NCBI RefSeq assembly: GCF_000429345.1
Contig: NZ_AUBR01000004.1
Span: 49,718-113,717 of the forward strand
Direction of reading: 5' to 3'
DNA length: 64,000 nucleotides
Source of the DNA: Desulfovirgula thermocuniculi DSM 16036
GTDB taxonomy: Bacteria; Bacillota; Desulfotomaculia; Desulfotomaculales; Desulfovirgulaceae
The notes beneath the pieces were generated by a model, which saw nothing but the letters and a program-made list of their open reading frames with translations, was not told the DNA's origin and did not search any database. The first letter of the stretch is position 1. The number at the start of each line of letters is the position of its first letter. A program made the position numbers and the translations under genes. This document shows positions 60,807-64,000 of this stretch, piece after piece.

Positions 60807-61662
60807 CCTGCTCTCTCTTTTTCTAGAAGAAGCGGAGGAGCAGCTTGAGCTCCTGGAACACCTGCTTTTAAAGCTGGAGGAAAAAGAGGACCCGGAGATC
60901 ATAGACGGCATCTTCCGCGTGGCCCACACCATCAAAGGCTCCGCGGCCTGCGTTGGCTTCCGGGAGGTGAGCGACTTTGCCCACGAGCTGGAAAACCTCC
61001 TGGACAAGCTGCGCAAAGGAGAAATTTCCCTTTCCCCCAAGGTGTGCAACCTCATGCTTAAAGGTCGGGACGCCCTGCGCCTCCTGGTGCGGGGGGCAAA
61101 GGACGGCGGGAGCGAGGCCGCCTTTGCCGCGGCGAGGAGCCTGGCGGAGGAAGTGGCCGGGTTCCTGGCAGGCGGCGGGGCGGAAGAGGGACGGCGGAGG
61201 TTTTTCGTGCGGGCGCATCTGGACCCGGAGTTTCCTATGAAGGAGGCCAGGGCCTTTGTCATCTTGAAGCGCCTGGAGGAGCTGGGTAGCCTCGAGGCCT
61301 CGCTGCCGCGGATTGAGGACCTCTTGGGGGGCAGGGTTGTCCCGAAAGACGTGCAGGCACTGGTGTGCACCGAGGTGGGGGAAGGAGACCTGGAGGAGTG
61401 CCTGCGGAGCTACGAGGAAGTGGTGGCGCTGGAAGTGAGGCCCTCGCTGGACTTCGGTGCGCCCAGCTGGGAGAAGTTCTGGCAGTGCGTGGAAGAGCAC
61501 TGCCACGGGGGCAAAAAGGTGGCGGTAAAAGTTGACCCGCACTGCGTGGCCCTTGACCTGGAGGCGCTCAGGGTCATGACGGAAGCGGCCCGCAGGGGAT
61601 GCATTTTCTACACCACCGACCCCTTTTATCACTCAATCCTGAGCCGCTTCGTTTTTCGTTGA
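60796..61662 (+). CDS. Separate CheA phosphotransfer (Hpt/P1) protein
   Basis: 288 residues from TTG 60796 (GGGAGGTG upstream), overlapping cheA by 11 bp. Hpt domain at 1-105 with VAHTIKGSAACVGF, phospho-His44. The following region (about 130-215; RAHLDPEFPMKEARAFVIL, LGSLEASLP) resembles the segment that follows P1 in many full-length CheA proteins. Residues 220-288 are a further small domain. It reads as the N-terminal half of CheA made as a separate chain, encoded after the kinase half. Confidence 0.87.
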   Translation: MKVDLLSLFLEEAEEQLELLEHLLLKLEEKEDPEIIDGIFRVAHTIKGSAACVGFREVSDFAHELENLLDKLRKGEISLSPKVCNLMLKGRDALRLLVRGAKDGGSEAAFAAARSLAEEVAGFLAGGGAEEGRRRFFVRAHLDPEFPMKEARAFVILKRLEELGSLEASLPRIEDLLGGRVVPKDVQALVCTEVGEGDLEECLRSYEEVVALEVRPSLDFGAPSWEKFWQCVEEHCHGGKKVAVKVDPHCVALDLEALRVMTEAARRGCIFYTTDPFYHSILSRFVFR

Positions 61663-61694
61663 GGGGGGCGGAGCGACCGAGAGGATGGTTTTTC

Positions 61695-62309
61695 ATGCCC
61701 GTGTTGGCACAACGTGAATTTCGCGTTCTCTATCCGCTAACGGAAAGCCTGCTGGAACAGCTGGCCGGCGCGGACAGGGTTACTTACGAGCATTCTCTTC
61801 ACGTAGCCGGTGTGGCTTCCCTCTTGGCCAGGGAGATGGGGCTTGCCGGGGAGGAGCGCGTGCTTTACGAGGCGGGCCTCCTGCACGATGTTGGCAAGCT
61901 GCACGTGCCGCGGGAGCTGCTTTTCACGCGGCGCGTTTTCGGCCCGTCCGACCGCCTGGAAATGCAAAAACACGTAGGCTATACGCGCGAGATTTTGACA
62001 CACTGCCGCTACCCCCGCACCCTGGTGGAGGTCTGCTGCCAGCACCACGAGCGGCTGGACGGCTCCGGCTACCCCCTGGGCCTAAAGGGGAGCGCCATTT
62101 CTCCCGGGGGCAGGATCCTGGCCGTGGCGGACGTGTTTGCAGCGCTGGTCGCCCCGCGGCCTTACCGGGGTGCCCTTTCCCCCCGCCAGGCGGTGGAGAT
62201 ACTCCGGCAAGAGGCCCTGTGCGGGCGCCTTGCGGCAGAGGTGGTGGGGGCCTTGGTGAGGAGGCTGGACGAGTGCTGCGGCCTCTGTGGGGTGCGTGCG
62301 GGGGTGTGA
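61695..62309 (+). CDS. Stand-alone HD-GYP phosphodiesterase
   Basis: 204 residues from the ATG at 61695. HD motif LLHDVGKLHVP, QHHERLDGSGYP and ILAVADVFAALVAPRPYR are all present, so c-di-GMP hydrolysis is expected. It has no sensor domain. Located immediately after the Hpt gene, it may be the output or a modulator of the chemosensory pathway. Confidence 0.88.
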   Translation: MPVLAQREFRVLYPLTESLLEQLAGADRVTYEHSLHVAGVASLLAREMGLAGEERVLYEAGLLHDVGKLHVPRELLFTRRVFGPSDRLEMQKHVGYTREILTHCRYPRTLVEVCCQHHERLDGSGYPLGLKGSAISPGGRILAVADVFAALVAPRPYRGALSPRQAVEILRQEALCGRLAAEVVGALVRRLDECCGLCGVRAGV

Positions 62310-62350
62310 GCGTGTGGAGAAGTCCTCGGCCGTAGAGGCAGGTGGACGGA

Positions 62351-62674
62351 ATGGAAGCAGACTGCGCGGTGTTGAGGAAGCTGGTTGCGTGGGCGCTTTC
62401 CGAAAACCCCAAGATGAGGTGGCATGCGGTACGCCACCCCGGGTGCCCGGAGGACCTGGCCCTCTACCTGGTGGACGACCCCGACCCGCAGGTGAGGCTC
62501 GGCGCGCTGTGCAGGCTGGTGCTGTGCGGGTCGGTGGACCGCCGGAAGGCCGGGGAAATGGCCGGGCCGGGCGCGCAGCTAGATGCCTTATTGGGACTTT
62601 TGGGGAACAAGCGAAGTTGGGAGGGAAAGAATGGAAGTGAAAGGGCTCAAGGGGGCCGAGGTCATCATGGATAA
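62351..62674 (+). CDS. Small LRV/HEAT-like repeat protein
   Basis: 107 residues from the ATG at 62351 with AGGTGG upstream. SENPKMRWHAVRHPGCP and LALYLVDDPDPQVRLGALCR resemble the leucine-rich-repeat-variant and HEAT pattern (NP...P..L...L..D.d..VR). The C-terminal 30 residues look non-conserved. It overlaps the next gene by 44 bp, so one of the two boundaries may be wrong. Confidence 0.55.
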   Translation: MEADCAVLRKLVAWALSENPKMRWHAVRHPGCPEDLALYLVDDPDPQVRLGALCRLVLCGSVDRRKAGEMAGPGAQLDALLGLLGNKRSWEGKNGSERAQGGRGHHG

Positions 62675-62933
62675 GGATGTTGAGATTTTGGAACTTCGTC
62701 AGCGGCTGGCCGAGTATGAGGAAGCCGTCAAGATGGCTGTGGATAGTTCGGCACCTTATATTGCGAGGCACGGTGCGTTTTTGATCCCTGCAGAGGCATG
62801 GGAGAGGTTGGTTGCGCTGATTTACCCCAGGGTGGCAGCTGTTGCAGAGTTATCCAAATGCCGGAAAGCTGGAGGAAGACTAGAGGCAGGTGACATCGTG
62901 GAGGTGCTGGAGGAGGAAGCTCAGGAAGGGTGA
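62631..62933 (+). CDS. Hypothetical protein
   Basis: 100 residues from the ATG at 62631 with GGGAGGGAAAG upstream. Helical start (VEILELRQRLAEYEEAVKMAV), a middle with PAEAWERLVALIYPRVA and an acidic C-terminus. Not recognised. A heptad-like N-terminal helix suggests self-association or docking. Confidence 0.55.
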   Translation: MEVKGLKGAEVIMDKDVEILELRQRLAEYEEAVKMAVDSSAPYIARHGAFLIPAEAWERLVALIYPRVAAVAELSKCRKAGGRLEAGDIVEVLEEEAQEG

Positions 62934-62937
62934 TACT

Positions 62938-63138
62938 TTGGAGGGCCTGGACGTACGTGAGCAGGAACTGGCCAGGCTCTTTCTGCGGTGCCTCATAGGT
63001 GCTAGCAAGCGGGGGCCGGTAGATGTGGGTGCGTTCATTCATGCCTTCCGGGAGTACCTGTACGGCAGCTTTAGCCCGCCGGAGAAGTACGTGAGCTGGC
63101 GGCCTAGGCGGAAGAAGACGGCGAAAGGGAGTGGTTGA
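62938..63138 (+). CDS. Hypothetical small protein
   Basis: 66 residues from TTG 62938, 4 bp after the previous gene, with AGGAAGGG upstream. Helical, with FLRCLIGASKRGPVDVGAFI and a basic tail (RPRRKKTAKG). Not recognised. Codon use is less GC-biased than in the che genes. Confidence 0.5.
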   Translation: MEGLDVREQELARLFLRCLIGASKRGPVDVGAFIHAFREYLYGSFSPPEKYVSWRPRRKKTAKGSG

Positions 63139-63204
63139 GTTTCTTTTGGGGAAGGCCGGGCTTTGTCTGACCGAGGTGTAGGTTAATTTGGCCCCACTAC
63201 TGGG

Positions 63205-63312
63205 ATGAAATTTCGGGTTGTGAAGTGTGAGGAAGCCACGATGTTGCTAGCCGTGGAGGTGCGCAATAGGCTAGTAGAAGCTTACCAGGAGATCTGGTGC
63301 ATGCAGGATTAA
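63205..63312 (+). pseudogene. fliE: Remnant of fliE (C-terminal end only)
   Basis: A 35-codon open frame ending EEATMLLAVEVRNRLVEAYQ and EIWCMQD. This matches the FliE C-terminal signature (VRNKLVEAYQEIMRMQV), the export and assembly segment of the flagellar rod adaptor. The upstream two thirds of FliE are missing; the same frame meets a stop at 63184-63186. The rest of 63139-63453 holds no gene: the 140 bp where fliF should begin show no FliF-like sequence in any frame I read. Confidence 0.7.
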
Positions 63313-63453
63313 TGGGTCTGGAGCGAGGGTTCCGGTCGAAGGAGCGGTTTTCTCCTCGCTTTCATTTATCGAGGTACAGTAGCTCAAAGAAATGGCCAGG
63401 GGAAAGCCTTCTAACCATTGCTGGGGTGGTTAAGTTCAGGCTGAAGGAGCAAG

Positions 63454-64000
63454 TTGGCCATGAATGGCAAGTTAAGCGGAGTCCAAAAAGCGGCCATTGT
63501 GCTTATTGCTCTGGGTGCGGAACTTTCCGCAAAGGTGCTCAAGCACTTCCATGACGACGAAATCGAGCTGCTCACCCAGCAGATTTCCTTAATGGAAAAC
63601 GTGCCCCAGGGCGTGCGAGACAGCGTCCTCCAGGAGTTCCTGGAGCTGCACCAGGCCAGGAAGTACCTCATGCACGGCGGCTACAATTACGCCAAGGAAC
63701 TCCTGGAGAAGGCCCTGGGCCCGCAGAAAGCGGAGCAGATTTTAAACAAGGTAACCGTGGCCATCAAGCAGGTTCCTTTCAGCGGCCTGCGCCGCACCGA
63801 CCCCCGGCACCTCTTCAACTTCATCCGGGACGAGCACCCGCAGACCATTGCCCTCATCCTCACCTACCTGGTGCCGGAGCAGGCGGCCATGATCCTCTCC
63901 TCCCTGCCGCCGGAAAAGCAGAGCGACATTGCCCGGCGCATCGCCCTCATGGACCGCGTGCCGCCGGAGGTGGTCAGGGAAATCGAAAACATCCTGGAAA
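63454..64000 (+). CDS. fliG: Flagellar motor switch protein FliG, N-terminal part
   Basis: At least 182 residues, running off the window. Start TTG 63454 or ATG 63460 (AAGGAG upstream). LSGVQKAAIVLIALG begins the N domain, with HFHDDEIELL, and DPRHLFNFIRDEHPQTIALIL marks the middle domain, all typical of FliG. FliG links the MS ring (FliF) to the switch and stator. Its usual upstream partner fliF is missing here. Confidence 0.95.
   Translation, partial: MAMNGKLSGVQKAAIVLIALGAELSAKVLKHFHDDEIELLTQQISLMENVPQGVRDSVLQEFLELHQARKYLMHGGYNYAKELLEKALGPQKAEQILNKVTVAIKQVPFSGLRRTDPRHLFNFIRDEHPQTIALILTYLVPEQAAMILSSLPPEKQSDIARRIALMDRVPPEVVREIENILE

Noticed and set aside
1..64000. CRISPR arrays, tRNA and rRNA genes
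   Set aside because: No regularly spaced repeats, and no tRNA cloverleaf or rRNA segment was recognised while reading; a tRNAscan run could still find one.

Overview
The window reads as a chromosomal segment of a GC-rich, endospore-forming, anaerobic Clostridia-type Firmicute, possibly a thermophile of the Peptococcaceae/Moorella kind. The clues are the gene order rsmI-abrB-metG-tatD-yabE-rsmA-yabG-ispE-spoVG-glmU-prs-rplY, which matches the classic Bacillus subtilis abrB-to-ctc block, the sporulation genes (yabG, spoVG, SPOCS-domain proteins, a Spo0E-like phosphatase), and oxygen-defence and redox genes typical of anaerobes (rubrerythrin, rubredoxin, aldehyde:ferredoxin oxidoreductase). The genus is inference. 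GTG and TTG starts with strong Shine-Dalgarno sites are very common, and many starts below were moved accordingly.

Layout. 1-8892: translation and maintenance core (rsmI end, abrB, metG, tatD, cobO, a CobW-like GTPase, a yabE/rpfB-like wall protein, rsmA, YkuK), interrupted by a TnpB transposon where rnmV normally lies. 8981-10664: rubredoxin/rubrerythrin cluster. 10967-14908: Spo0E-like phosphatase with a large membrane HD-GYP sensor, then an opposing glycosyltransferase. 14962-24997: envelope and spore-associated region (YabG, a Nal1-like protease, CAP protein, two SPOCS proteins, a set of small unknown proteins, transporters, an L,D-transpeptidase). 25111-34826: pgpA, orphan FliK-like and FlhB-tail genes, ispE, a GntR regulator, a nucleotidyltransferase, ilvA, spoVG-glmU-prs and rplY.

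34988-45317 is a likely self-contained sigma-54 regulon: an enhancer-binding protein, a 24-bp perfect inverted repeat, a consensus -24/-12 promoter, then MoaD-like, AOR, iron alcohol dehydrogenase and a complete branched-chain-type ABC importer. The importer genes are visibly more AT-rich than their surroundings. 45769-51927 (minus strand) is a stressosome operon, rsbR-rsbS-rsbT-rsbX, running into a diguanylate cyclase, a GGDEF/EAL protein and a PAS-HD protein, with an XRE regulator upstream. It appears to feed stress sensing into c-di-GMP rather than into a sigma factor.

52455-52690 probably encodes a structured non-coding RNA. 53063-62309 is the most unusual region: a chemosensory operon with a soluble protein carrying two methyl-accepting signalling domains and no sensor, a triple CheW, CheB, a HEAT-repeat protein, CheR, CheY, a CheA lacking its phosphotransfer domain, that domain supplied by a separate downstream gene, and a stand-alone HD-GYP phosphodiesterase. 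It ends against a decayed flagellar locus: the 3' end of fliE survives, fliF is absent and fliG runs off the window.
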